Source: Saprospiraceae bacterium (lineage in GTDB: Bacteria > Bacteroidota > Bacteroidia > Chitinophagales > Saprospiraceae). Taken from it: 64,000 bases of DNA. Positions 34,604-42,848 of the stretch are shown here, piece by piece. Position 1 is the stretch's first letter; every line of letters begins with the position of its first letter. Made by a program: the position numbers and the translations under genes. The stretch is taken from contig BQJU01000005.1 of NCBI GenBank assembly GCA_021604865.1, forward strand, positions 1 to 64,000, in the 5' to 3' direction. Under the pieces are notes generated by a model that was given only the letters and a program-made list of their open reading frames with translations, did no database searches and was not told the DNA's origin.

Positions 34604-36549
34604 ACACCATTATCCATTGGATTGACCCCGACTTGGTCCAGGCATTGGGCTGGACTTTACTTCATTCTTTATGGCAAGGCGGCACGATTGCACTTCTGCT
34701 GGCCCTTGGGCTAATAGGGATGCGCAAATTGTCGGCCCTGACCCGATATTGGGTCGCTTTGGGCAGTATGATGCTCCTAATGATTAGCATCGTATTTACT
34801 TTTTCCTTGATTTATGAGCCTGCGGCAGACACATCCGTTATGGCAGTAGATTACCTATCGGATGTATACCAACAGCAAGAGATACCCGAAGCGGGCTTTG
34901 ACCTGGAGACTCAACCAGTGTTGAGTCAAGCTGATCACCCGGCTGTTTTTACCGACTATTTTGAAACACACCTCCCCTTGCTGGTTATGGCCTGGCTTCT
35001 GGGTGTCTTGTTGTTGTGTCTGCGTATGCTGGGTGAAATTGCCTATATCGAACACCTTAAAAATTACCGTTGTCGCTCGGTGGATGCCTCTTGGCTGGAT
35101 AAGCTGGCGACTATGAGGGCTCAACTCAACATTCAGCATGAGGTGCAATTCAAAGAAACTTTTCGAATACACGCTCCGATGGTCGTTGGCGTCTTCAAAC
35201 CAGTTATTTTGTTTCCCATAGGTCTGCTGGCCAATCTGCCGGTAGCCCAAGTGGAAAGTATTCTGGCACATGAGCTGGCCCATATCCGACGGCATGACTA
35301 TCTGATCAATCTCTTTCAGTCGCTGGTAGAAATTCTGTTGTTCTTCAATCCGGCCATGTGGTGGATAAGTGCCAAAATTAAAGCCGAGCGGGAAAATTCT
35401 TGCGATGATCTGGCTATAAACATGACCGGCGATACCGTTGCCTTTGTCAAGTCGTTGGCCCGGCTAGAAGAATGGCGGCTGCAAGGACATGGTGTGGCAA
35501 TGTCTTTCACCGGTCAAAAAAAAGGCGTACTGGGTCGGATACAACGTTTGCTCAACCGAGACGATAAGCAACAAATTCCGGCCAAAGCCTTCTGGAGTTT
35601 ATCCGTAATTGGTATTTGTATGGCCCTGTTTTTATTCCAGGCAACACCTGTAGAATCGCAAAGCAGCAGCGAAAAAAGGGATACCAATGAACACGTACAG
35701 GAACCTCAGGATTTAAATATTGAACAGCCAGAGGAAACGGGTTTATTTGAGCCTGTACAAAATCCAGAAGGTGAAGACGTAGCAGAAGTAGCTGTAGAGA
35801 TAGAGGAAAGGTTTTCGGAAGAAATAGAATTCCTGCACGCTAATGCGGATAGTTTGCCTGATCAAGAGATGGCCAAACTGGAGGCGGAAATTGAAAAGCT
35901 GGAAATAGAATTGCACAAACGCATGCGGACAATAGAAACACAGATGCGCGAGCTGCAAAGTAAAGAACTGCTGAAACAAAAAGAGCTACAAATGGCTATG
36001 CAGGAAAGGCAGAAAAAAATGATGGAACTGGAGCTCAATATCCAAAAGCAGGAAAATGAAAAGAACCTGCTGGATCACGGCTTTGAAATTTCGGCTAATG
36101 ATTTTGAACTGGAAGGTCTGAAACTTGAACAGCTCCGGTATGACTTGGATATCAAGCGCGAACAGCTGGAAGCGGAAGAAGCAACGCTCTCAGCGGAAGC
36201 ATTAAAAACCCGCTTACTCGAATTACAAAATGCTCAGCGAGCTATTCTTGAAAAAGAAAGTGCGTTGAAAAAGCGCAGGCACGAAGCAGAAAAAAACCTG
36301 AGGCAGGAAATGATGCAACGGGAAAAGGAATTGCAACAATTGCAAAACAGCCAGTCTTTGATGGAACAGGAGTTTGAGATGATGGAAAGAGAAAACGAGC
36401 TGGAAATGCTGAAATTTGAGCAGGAACGGGAAAATTTATCCGTCGATGAACGCCTGATTGAGCGGGATTTGGAAGCCCGTTACCATGAAATGGAAGCCCG
36501 GTTAGAAAAAATGGCTCAGCAACAGGCTGAGCGAGAAAAGCAAGAGTAG
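34600..36549 (+). CDS. BlaR1-like M56 metallopeptidase with coiled-coil C-terminus
   Basis: 649 aa. The N-terminal 340 residues hold four to five membrane helices and the M56 protease with zinc motif HELAH near residues 223-227 and a downstream ENSCDDLA ligand block. A last membrane helix (FWSLSVIGICMALFLF) lies near 330-345. The remaining 300 residues are an uninterrupted Glu/Lys/Gln-rich coiled coil (from about 395 to the end), lacking the penicillin-binding sensor domain of BlaR1. It should sit outside the membrane and could be a mechanical or protein-protein sensor that triggers cleavage of the BlaI-like repressor. The start overlaps blaI by four bases and a strong terminator follows at 36641. 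Confidence 0.9.
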   Translation: MNTIIHWIDPDLVQALGWTLLHSLWQGGTIALLLALGLIGMRKLSALTRYWVALGSMMLLMISIVFTFSLIYEPAADTSVMAVDYLSDVYQQQEIPEAGFDLETQPVLSQADHPAVFTDYFETHLPLLVMAWLLGVLLLCLRMLGEIAYIEHLKNYRCRSVDASWLDKLATMRAQLNIQHEVQFKETFRIHAPMVVGVFKPVILFPIGLLANLPVAQVESILAHELAHIRRHDYLINLFQSLVEILLFFNPAMWWISAKIKAERENSCDDLAINMTGDTVAFVKSLARLEEWRLQGHGVAMSFTGQKKGVLGRIQRLLNRDDKQQIPAKAFWSLSVIGICMALFLFQATPVESQSSSEKRDTNEHVQEPQDLNIEQPEETGLFEPVQNPEGEDVAEVAVEIEERFSEEIEFLHANADSLPDQEMAKLEAEIEKLEIELHKRMRTIETQMRELQSKELLKQKELQMAMQERQKKMMELELNIQKQENEKNLLDHGFEISANDFELEGLKLEQLRYDLDIKREQLEAEEATLSAEALKTRLLELQNAQRAILEKESALKKRRHEAEKNLRQEMMQREKELQQLQNSQSLMEQEFEMMERENELEMLKFEQERENLSVDERLIERDLEARYHEMEARLEKMAQQQAEREKQE

Positions 36550-36640
36550 TTTATTTGAAGAGCATATTTGGAGGCTAACCTTTGGGCTCTTTTCGCTTCC
36601 AAAGTCGACCTCCAAACAAGCTTTAACGTGTTGTATTTGT

Positions 36641-36680
36641 CCGGAGTCGGATGTTTATCATTCGACTCCGGTTTTTTTTT
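36641..36680 (+). terminator. Rho-independent terminator of the blaI-blaR1-like operon
   Basis: CCGGAGTCGGATG (36641-36653) pairs with CATTCGACTCCGG (36659-36671), one G-U pair, 5-nt loop, followed by nine T residues (36672-36680). A textbook intrinsic terminator, 91 bp after the stop. Confidence 0.92.
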
Positions 36681-36694
36681 GAGATGGATGCAAG

Positions 36695-37828
36695 TTATTT
36701 TGTAACGACTACCTTCTGTGAGCTTACGCCGCCCTGATCTTTAACGATCAGATAATAAGAACCACTGCGCAGGCTGCTAAAATCAACCACCAACGAATAA
36801 TCACCGGGGGTTCTGTTTTCATTGAGCAATACCTTGACCAGGTTGCCACTTTCGTTGTGCAATTCAATGCGCAGTTGACCGGCTTTAACTACCGTATAAT
36901 CCAACTTATTACTATTTACGGTGGGATTGGGGTAGGTCCTTATCTTGGTCCAGGCCTGGTTATTCCCCTGAGTAGAAGATTGGCCTAAAGATTCTGCATT
37001 GGGGTCGAGTAGGAGGAAATGACTTTGTTTAATTTTTCTATCAAAATGTTTGTTGTGCTTTCCCTTTCTTTTTCGATGGTCCGCGCCTTCTTCTTTGGGC
37101 ATATATTTTTCAGCGATGGCTTTCATTTCTTTCTTCCACTGCTCCTGTTGAGGAGCAATCTCTTCCATTAGCGTTTCTATATTGTCCTTGTATTTATCAA
37201 CCAGTGTTTTTAGCGTTTCGCGTTCAGGCTTTTGCTCCTCTTTCATTCCCTTAAAGTGACCTTTGGGGTGTGGGCCTCTCTCTTTTTTCAATTCTTTGTG
37301 TTTGGCATCTATTGCTTTAAATTTGGTCCGAAGTTCTGCTATGGTCGTTTTATCTTCTGCACTGATCTTACTTTCTAATTTAGCCCGCTGTGCACGTAGA
37401 GTCGGCATCATATTTTTTTCGCGGTATTGGTGCATCTCTTCTTTAAGTGCTTTGTGGTCTATTTTTTCGAATTGTTCTTTGTGAGCATTGCGCAAGGCTT
37501 CTTTCTTTTTCTGAAGGATTGCTTTTTGCTCCTCCGTCAGTATTTTTTCTACTGCAGATTTCTGTTCTTTCATCAATTCATGCATGGCTTCTTTTCGGTC
37601 AGCGGCCTCCTCGTATTCCCCTTCTTTCAGGTTTTTCATGGCTGCCTTACCTTTAGCCTGTAGTTCGGCCAATTGTGTCTCTTGTGCTGGTGTGAGATTG
37701 AGGTCTGTTTTAAATTTTTCAATGAGTTGCATATCATGAGGGCCGCGATGGCCACGATGTTGACCAAAAGCAGTAATGGTCAAACCAAGCAACAAAATCA
37801 AGGTGATACTCTTCAACAAATTTTTCAT
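36695..37828 (-). CDS. Spy/CpxP-like exported protein with T9SS sorting domain
   Basis: 377 aa. Signal peptide 1-22 (ending AFGQ). Residues 25-250 are helical, charged and repeat the LTxxQ-like motif of Spy/CpxP chaperones (LNLTPAQETQLAEL, ILTEEQKAILQKK), with His/Lys/Glu-rich stretches that could bind metal. The final 80 residues are a type IX secretion sorting domain: YPNPTVNSNKLDY, then beta-strands to SGSYYLIVKDQGGVSSQKVVVTK-type end. It should cross the outer membrane and be anchored at or released from the surface. It is last in the ECF sigma operon, so it is a likely envelope-stress or metal-stress output. Confidence 0.85.
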   Translation of the reverse strand: MKNLLKSITLILLLGLTITAFGQHRGHRGPHDMQLIEKFKTDLNLTPAQETQLAELQAKGKAAMKNLKEGEYEEAADRKEAMHELMKEQKSAVEKILTEEQKAILQKKKEALRNAHKEQFEKIDHKALKEEMHQYREKNMMPTLRAQRAKLESKISAEDKTTIAELRTKFKAIDAKHKELKKERGPHPKGHFKGMKEEQKPERETLKTLVDKYKDNIETLMEEIAPQQEQWKKEMKAIAEKYMPKEEGADHRKRKGKHNKHFDRKIKQSHFLLLDPNAESLGQSSTQGNNQAWTKIRTYPNPTVNSNKLDYTVVKAGQLRIELHNESGNLVKVLLNENRTPGDYSLVVDFSSLRSGSYYLIVKDQGGVSSQKVVVTK

Positions 37829-37903
37829 TGGATTTAAATTTTTATGAATTAAGAAAATCAGGATTTAGTCCCGTTTTTCTACCCTTTGTATCTATTGGAC
37901 TAT

Positions 37904-38305
37904 CTACTCCTGCATTTGTTTCCTGCGAGCAGGTTTTTTTTTCGAACTTTTTTCATGAAAAAACCTGCCGACGAATTTTTTCAACTGAAGAATCTGTTCT
38001 TTTGATAGGTGTGGCTTGACATCGTGGTGTAAATCCATCATTAGTTGCCGCCGCTTTTCACGAGATTCTTTTAAAAAATCTACCATTTTTGCGCCGTGTT
38101 CGGCAATAATCGGTTCCAATACTGCCCGTTGTTCCGGACTTGCATGAATGCTTTCAAAAAACTGACGCTCAATAGCCGGTACCCGGTCCAATGCCCGTAT
38201 TGCTTCAATCTTCTTGATCGCCACCACCCGATGCACATAAAATCCGCTGATGAAACCAATGAATAGCAGCCCTCCGATTGATAATATTGTTTTCAGCATT
38301 TTCAT
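37904..38305 (-). CDS. CpxP/Spy-like heavy-metal-sensor-type membrane-anchored protein
   Basis: 133 aa from the ATG at 38305 (a second ATG two codons on is equally possible). One N-terminal membrane helix (ILSIGGLLFIGFISGFYV) and a periplasmic helical domain with an ASPEQRAVLEPIIAEHGAKM block and LSKEQILQLKKFVGRF, the LTxxQ-like repeats of periplasmic metal sensors and CpxP. The tail is strongly basic (KSSKKKPARRKQM). Such proteins often inhibit or tune envelope stress regulators. It lies between the anti-sigma gene and the T9SS Spy-like gene in the same direction. Confidence 0.75.
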   Translation of the reverse strand: MKMLKTILSIGGLLFIGFISGFYVHRVVAIKKIEAIRALDRVPAIERQFFESIHASPEQRAVLEPIIAEHGAKMVDFLKESREKRRQLMMDLHHDVKPHLSKEQILQLKKFVGRFFHEKSSKKKPARRKQMQE

Positions 38306-38326
38306 TTTCCTACTTTTTATTTGTGA

Positions 38327-38367
38327 GCGCATGATTAGAGCCTAAAGGTTGGACTCTAATCATACGC
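38327..38367 (-). repeat. Hairpin between anti-sigma and CpxP-like genes
   Basis: GCGCATGATTAGAG (38327-38340) pairs with CTCTAATCATACGC (38354-38367), one mismatch, 13-nt loop. No U-run on the minus strand. It may partly terminate or stabilise transcripts inside the ECF operon. Confidence 0.5.
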
Positions 38368-38389
38368 TAAAGCCATTGCTCGTTCTGTT

Positions 38390-38788
38390 CTATTCAACAA
38401 AAGTAAAATCATCCTCCACCGACAAATCCTCTAAGCCAATAATTGCATCCGTGCTCAAACTACCTTCTGTGATGTAAATAACCGTAAGCTCAACAGCCAA
38501 AAATATTAAACAAGCCACTGCAACCTTGGGAAACAGGCGCACAAAGAGGCTCGAAGACGTCATTTCTTTTTCCGTTTCAATGGCCTTCATGACACCATCA
38601 GTAAACCCTGGGTTGACCGAAACAGTCCACTGTCCCAATAATTCGCGCATCTGCAATAACTTAACCCGCTCTTCCCTCAACCAGGCGTAGTCAGCCAGTG
38701 CTTCCTCCAATTGGGTTACTTCTCCAGCAGTCAGCTGTTCATCCAGTGACTTTGCCAATAATTCCAGCAATTCCTGTTTCATATTCAT
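38390..38788 (-). CDS. Putative anti-sigma factor
   Basis: 132 aa. The N-terminal half is helical and soluble (LLELLAKSLDEQLTAGEVTQLEEALADYAWLREE), as in zinc-free or zinc-type anti-sigma domains, but has no HxxxCxxC. One membrane helix (VAVACLIFLAVELTVIYI) follows at about residues 89-106, leaving a short acidic periplasmic tail. It starts 70 bp after the ECF sigma gene, the standard place for an anti-sigma factor. The function is inferred from layout and topology; the sequence itself is not diagnostic. Confidence 0.7.
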   Translation of the reverse strand: MNMKQELLELLAKSLDEQLTAGEVTQLEEALADYAWLREERVKLLQMRELLGQWTVSVNPGFTDGVMKAIETEKEMTSSSLFVRLFPKVAVACLIFLAVELTVIYITEGSLSTDAIIGLEDLSVEDDFTFVE

Positions 38789-38811
38789 ATCATTCCATTA
38801 AAAACCAATGC

Positions 38812-38832
38812 TTAGGGGCAGCGAAGAATAAT
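38812..38832 (+). repeat. Short dispersed repeat, copy 2
   Basis: TTAGGGGCAGCGAAGAATAAT repeats 21 of 22 bases of the string at 13505-13526 and lies in the gap between anti-sigma and ECF sigma genes. Confidence 0.55.
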
Positions 38833-38857
38833 TTACTGATACGGCTCTTTTGTTTTC

Positions 38858-39433
38858 TCACGCTTCCCATTTCTCCAAAATATTTCTTAATTGCAATTGC
38901 GCCCGACTCAACCTGGAAGCCACCGTCCCCAACGGAATATCAAGCAAGGTTGCCGTTTCCTGTGTAGAATAACCTTGCAACATACGCAAAACGACCACTG
39001 CTCTAAATCCAGGATCCAGCTCTTCTAGTGCGCGTTCTATCAATTGTTGATTGTCCTGCCGGTCGGGGTGGGCTGATTCGTCCTCAATAGGCTGTGGCCA
39101 AGTTGTCCCTTCAATTGCTACAACGCTTAAGTGTCGTTTCTTGCGTTTTTTTAATTCAGTTAATGACAAATTGATCGCAATTCTGGTCAGGTAGGTGCTC
39201 AACTGCGCTTCTCCTCGAAATTTATGTAACGACCGATAAAATCGAATAAACACTTCCTGTGCTACATCTTCCGATTCCACCACTTTGCCAAGCATTCCAA
39301 TCACCGTAGCCCGTACCTGGTGCTGGTGCCTCAATACCAATGATCTAAAAGCCCCAGTCTCGCCATTTTTGGCCTGTGATATCAATACTTCATCTGTAGG
39401 TATTGGTCGGGTCACTAATACAAATTTTAGCAT
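38858..39433 (-). CDS. ECF-family RNA polymerase sigma factor
   Basis: 191 aa. Region 2 is clear: FRSLVLRHQHQVRATVIGM and SEDVAQEVFIRFYRSLHKFRGE, then TRIAINLSLTELKKRKKRH. Region 4 ends LQGYSTQETATLLDIPLGTVASRLSRA with the helix-turn-helix. It heads a minus-strand run with a membrane anti-sigma candidate, a CpxP-like protein and a T9SS Spy-like protein. This suggests an envelope-stress circuit that makes its own surface chaperone. No target promoter consensus could be derived from one window. Confidence 0.92.
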   Translation of the reverse strand: MLKFVLVTRPIPTDEVLISQAKNGETGAFRSLVLRHQHQVRATVIGMLGKVVESEDVAQEVFIRFYRSLHKFRGEAQLSTYLTRIAINLSLTELKKRKKRHLSVVAIEGTTWPQPIEDESAHPDRQDNQQLIERALEELDPGFRAVVVLRMLQGYSTQETATLLDIPLGTVASRLSRAQLQLRNILEKWEA

Positions 39434-39537
39434 TAGACCCTCTTAAGGTAAGTTTTTTTCCCGGGTGGGGTGTTTTTTTTAAAATTAGTTGACACCCCTT
39501 ACTGCTCCACTTGAGGAAGCATCTTACAATATTTATT

Positions 39538-39574
39538 CTCTGGCAGTCTGTCGTTAGATCACAGACCGCCAGAG
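39538..39574 (-). terminator. Hairpin downstream of proS
   Basis: CTCTGGCAGTCTGT (39538-39551) pairs with ACAGACCGCCAGAG (39561-39574), one mismatch, 9-nt loop. It starts 10 bp past the proS stop. On the minus strand AT-rich sequence follows but no long U-run. Confidence 0.6.
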
Positions 39575-39584
39575 TAGGATAGCT

Positions 39585-41054
39585 TTAATACGCTTTCGCA
39601 AACAAGACCCTCCGCTCGGAAGCATTGCCTGTCAGTACACATTTACCCGCTTCGTCTACTACATCATTAGGGATGCAGCGAATGGTGGCCTTGGTCAGTT
39701 CTTTTATTTTCAATTCCGTTTCCGTAGTTCCATCCCAATGTGCTGAAATGAAGCCAGGAATATCTCGCTCAAGTACTGCCTTGAAATCATCAAAATTATC
39801 CACCACCGTAGTATGCTCCGCCCGGAAGTCAAGGGCTTTCTGGAACAGGTTATTTTGAATATCTTCCAGCAGTTGTTCAATAAAATCAGCTATTCCTTCC
39901 AAGGCAACAGATTGCTTTTCCTTGGTATCGCGGCGGGCTACTTCAACCACGCCGTTTTCCAGGTCGCGTTTGCCAATGCCCAGACGTACCGGAATCCCTT
40001 GCAGTTCGTATTCTGCAAACTTAAAGCCTACGCGCTTTTTGGTATCGGTATCAAATTTAACCGTGATGCCTTTTGCTTTCAGTTCGGCCATAATCTTATC
40101 CGCTACCTCTCCAATTTCAGGGCCTGGTTTTGGAATAGGCACAATCACTACTTGCGTAGGCGCTAACCTTGGCGGGATCACCAAGCCATCATCATCAGAA
40201 TGAGTCATGATCAGGCCGCCTACCAAACGGGTGGAAACACCCCAGGAAGTAGCCCAAACATATTCCTCTTTATTTTCCTCACTTAGGAATTTGACGTCAA
40301 ATGCTTTCGCAAAATTCTGGCCCAAAAAGTGCGAAGTACCTGCCTGCAAGGCACGACCATCCTGCATCAATGCCTCAATGGTGTAGGTATCTTCAGCACC
40401 GGCAAAGCGTTCATTGGCCGTTTTGACCCCGCGGATTACCGGCATCGCCATATATTCTTCAGCAAAGGTGGCATATACCTCCTGCATTTTTTTTGCTTCT
40501 TCTATTGCTTCCTGGCGGGTAGCATGCGCGGTATGCCCTTCCTGCCAGAGAAATTCGGCCGTGCGTAAAAACAAGCGGGTCCGCATTTCCCAGCGTACTA
40601 CATTTGCCCATTGGTTGATCAGCAAAGGTAAGTCTCGGTAGGAATTGATCCAATCTCTATAGGTATTCCAAATGATGGTTTCGGAAGTTGGGCGAATAAT
40701 CAGCTCTTCTTCAAGCCGCGCACTCGGATCCACAACTACACCGCTACCATCCGGTGCATTCATCAGCCGGTGGTGGGTGACTACTGCACATTCCTTAGCG
40801 AAACCTTCTACGTGTTCGGCTTCTCGGCTCAAAAAGCTTTTTGGTATAAATAAGGGGAAATAGGCATTGACATGACCCGTTTCCTTAAACATGCGATCCA
40901 GTTGGCCCTGTATGTTTTCCCAAATTGCATAACCATTTGGCTTAATTACCATACAGCCACGGACAGCGGAATTATCAGCCAGATTGGCTTTTTTGACAAT
41001 ATCAAGGTACCATTGTGAATAATCCTCGCTCCTACTTGTAATTTCCTTTGCCAT
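39585..41054 (-). CDS. proS: Proline--tRNA ligase (short, archaeal/eukaryote-like type)
   Basis: 489 aa, the size of the type without the bacterial editing insertion. Class II motif 2 is in [16 protein letters not shown] and [23 protein letters not shown], and motif 3 in [13 protein letters not shown] followed by [22 protein letters not shown]. An anticodon-binding domain (residues 290-400: [13 protein letters not shown]) and a C-terminal domain ending in a tyrosine (FAKAY) follow, as in this class. The enzyme charges tRNA-Pro. Bacteroidota commonly carry this form. It is preceded by a 240-bp divergent gap and followed by a hairpin. Confidence 0.95.
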   Translation of the reverse strand: MAKEITSRSEDYSQWYLDIVKKANLADNSAVRGCMVIKPNGYAIWENIQGQLDRMFKETGHVNAYFPLFIPKSFLSREAEHVEGFAKECAVVTHHRLMNAPDGSGVVVDPSARLEEELIIRPTSETIIWNTYRDWINSYRDLPLLINQWANVVRWEMRTRLFLRTAEFLWQEGHTAHATRQEAIEEAKKMQEVYATFAEEYMAMPVIRGVKTANERFAGAEDTYTIEALMQDGRALQAGTSHFLGQNFAKAFDVKFLSEENKEEYVWATSWGVSTRLVGGLIMTHSDDDGLVIPPRLAPTQVVIVPIPKPGPEIGEVADKIMAELKAKGITVKFDTDTKKRVGFKFAEYELQGIPVRLGIGKRDLENGVVEVARRDTKEKQSVALEGIADFIEQLLEDIQNNLFQKALDFRAEHTTVVDNFDDFKAVLERDIPGFISAHWDGTTETELKIKELTKATIRCIPNDVVDEAGKCVLTGNASERRVLFAKAY

Positions 41055-41294
41055 GAATGAACTGTCTGTTTTAACACTTGTTTATTAGTAAAGACCTGAT
41101 TTCCAGCAATTAATTTGGTGACCATCAGGTCAATTCTCCGTCTTAACAGTAGTTAAAAGGCATCTTTTGATAACTTTAACAGCTTGTGTTTCAGAATTTA
41201 AAAAGCCTTTAACTAAAAATTAGGCACAAAAGTAATAAATTACGTCTTGTAAGCTGTAAGAGAGCTCAAGTAATTACGTTTAAAATCGGTCTTT

Positions 41295-42644
41295 ATGAAA
41301 AATTATAAAATCTCCTTTTTAGTCACTGCACTCATCTCCTTGATGTGGATGGGAGTAGCTCAGGCTCAGTACGATGATATGTACTACGATCCTGACACGG
41401 ATAGTGACTATTATAACTACAATGATAATACTTCAAATAGTTCCACCTATTCGGATAATGATTACCGAAATGAGGACTATGCGTATGATGATGATGAATA
41501 CGAGGATTACGAAGAATACGACTATTATTATACCTCTCGTATCCGTCGTTTTCACCGGCCATATTATGGATTCAGCTACTACGATCCTGTATACGTAGAT
41601 ATGTCTTATTACGATCCATTTTACACCCCTGGAGTTACCGTATTGATTTACGATAATGCTTTTGGGTACGGTCGCTGGAATAGCTGGAACCGTTGGAACA
41701 GATGGAATCGTTATAACCGGTATAGCTCTTGGGGCTACAATTCTAACCCTTGGAATCGTTGGAATGATCCCTGGTATCGTGGCAACAGCGTTTACATCAA
41801 CAACTACTATGGAAGTGGTGGTTATGGCGGCGGTTATGGTTATGGTGGTGGTTACGGCGGTAGTTATTCCAATTATTATTGCCCACCTTCATGGGGTAGT
41901 GGTTATTCCTATAACACCGTGAATAATGTCAACAACAATAATAACTCAGGCACTTATTATGGGCCACGTAATAATGGTACAACGACTGTGCCTCGCAAGA
42001 ATGACAGAACCTATCGTAATGAGACACCGGTTGATGCGACCAATGGTGTAAAACCAACACGTGGTGTAACTCCACGGACCAATACCAGAACCAATGATCC
42101 TGGTATTAGCAAGCCAACCGATAGTGATCGGGTGCGCAGCCGTACTCCGGAACGTGCCAGAGAAGACAATCGTGCGGTAACGCCAACAAGAACACCACGG
42201 AGTAGTAAATCAACACGGAATAATACGACAACGACTCCTCGTAAAGATAATAGTCCGTCACCTACTCGCGATTACCGTAGCAACACTAGCACACGGAGCA
42301 AAGCCCCTGTGACTACTCCTAGCCGGAAGAATAATAGTTCACGTAGCAATACGCCTACTACTACCCGCAAAAACAATAGTTCAAGTTCTTCGCCACGTTC
42401 CTATAACCGGAGCAACAGTAGTAACAACCGTTCCAGCTCTAGTTACAATCGTAGCAATAGTTCTAACAACCGTAGCAGCGGGAATAATCGCTCCTCCTCT
42501 AGTTTTAATCAGAGCCGGAGTAATAGCAGTAGCCCAAGTCGGAGTTCTTCCAGCAACGTGCGGTCTAGCTCTAGTAACACTAAGAGTAGTAGCACAAAAA
42601 GCAGCAGTTCTCCTTCCAGAAGAAGGGGCGGTGGCGATAAATAA
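41295..42644 (+). CDS. Exported low-complexity protein (Tyr/Asp-, Trp/Asn/Arg-, Gly/Tyr- and Ser/Asn/Arg-rich)
   Basis: 449 aa, not assignable to a family. Signal peptide 1-25 (ends AQAQ). Then four compositional zones: an acidic Tyr/Asp/Glu zone (26-80), a repeat of R-W-N units around 130-165 (RWNSWNRWNRWNRYNRY), a Gly/Tyr stretch (174-195), and from about 230 to the end a Ser/Thr/Asn/Arg zone with repeats such as RSNSSNNRSS. No membrane helix or cysteine cluster. The opposing charges of the first and last zones suggest a self-associating surface or periplasmic matrix protein. Flanked by proS (divergent) and a terminator. Confidence 0.8.
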   Translation: MKNYKISFLVTALISLMWMGVAQAQYDDMYYDPDTDSDYYNYNDNTSNSSTYSDNDYRNEDYAYDDDEYEDYEEYDYYYTSRIRRFHRPYYGFSYYDPVYVDMSYYDPFYTPGVTVLIYDNAFGYGRWNSWNRWNRWNRYNRYSSWGYNSNPWNRWNDPWYRGNSVYINNYYGSGGYGGGYGYGGGYGGSYSNYYCPPSWGSGYSYNTVNNVNNNNNSGTYYGPRNNGTTTVPRKNDRTYRNETPVDATNGVKPTRGVTPRTNTRTNDPGISKPTDSDRVRSRTPERAREDNRAVTPTRTPRSSKSTRNNTTTTPRKDNSPSPTRDYRSNTSTRSKAPVTTPSRKNNSSRSNTPTTTRKNNSSSSSPRSYNRSNSSNNRSSSSYNRSNSSNNRSSGNNRSSSSFNQSRSNSSSPSRSSSSNVRSSSSNTKSSSTKSSSSPSRRRGGGDK

Positions 42645-42673
42645 AGATCGTATTTTAAGCGTAGTATAAGATG

Positions 42674-42713
42674 AAAAGAGGGTGGATATGATGGTACATT
42701 TCCGCCCTCTTTT
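42674..42713 (+). terminator. Rho-independent terminator after the low-complexity gene
   Basis: AAAAGAGGGTGGA (42674-42686) pairs with TCCGCCCTCTTTT (42701-42713), one G-U pair, and T-rich sequence continues. It lies 30 bp after the stop codon. Confidence 0.85.
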
Positions 42714-42848
42714 TATTAGAAACCCACCTTTAAACCCCAAGTGACTTAAGTACCCATTCCAACTATTTTTAATAAAAAAGAGTTATATTTCTATATACCT
42801 GAGGAGAAGTATCATCTCCCCTGCTTGTTCATTTAAATTTTGAAATCA

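Noticed and set aside
34226-36549. A classical beta-lactam resistance operon
   Set aside because: Repressor and M56 protease are present, but no penicillin-binding sensor domain and no beta-lactamase are encoded.
39467-39498. GGGGTGT/ACACCCC inverted repeat upstream of the ECF sigma gene
   Set aside because: Only 7 bp with an 18-nt loop; could be chance, although it lies where a regulatory site is plausible.
41332-41562. His- and Asn-rich small frame on the minus strand
   Set aside because: Shadow of the low-complexity gene; composition follows the repeats of the other strand.
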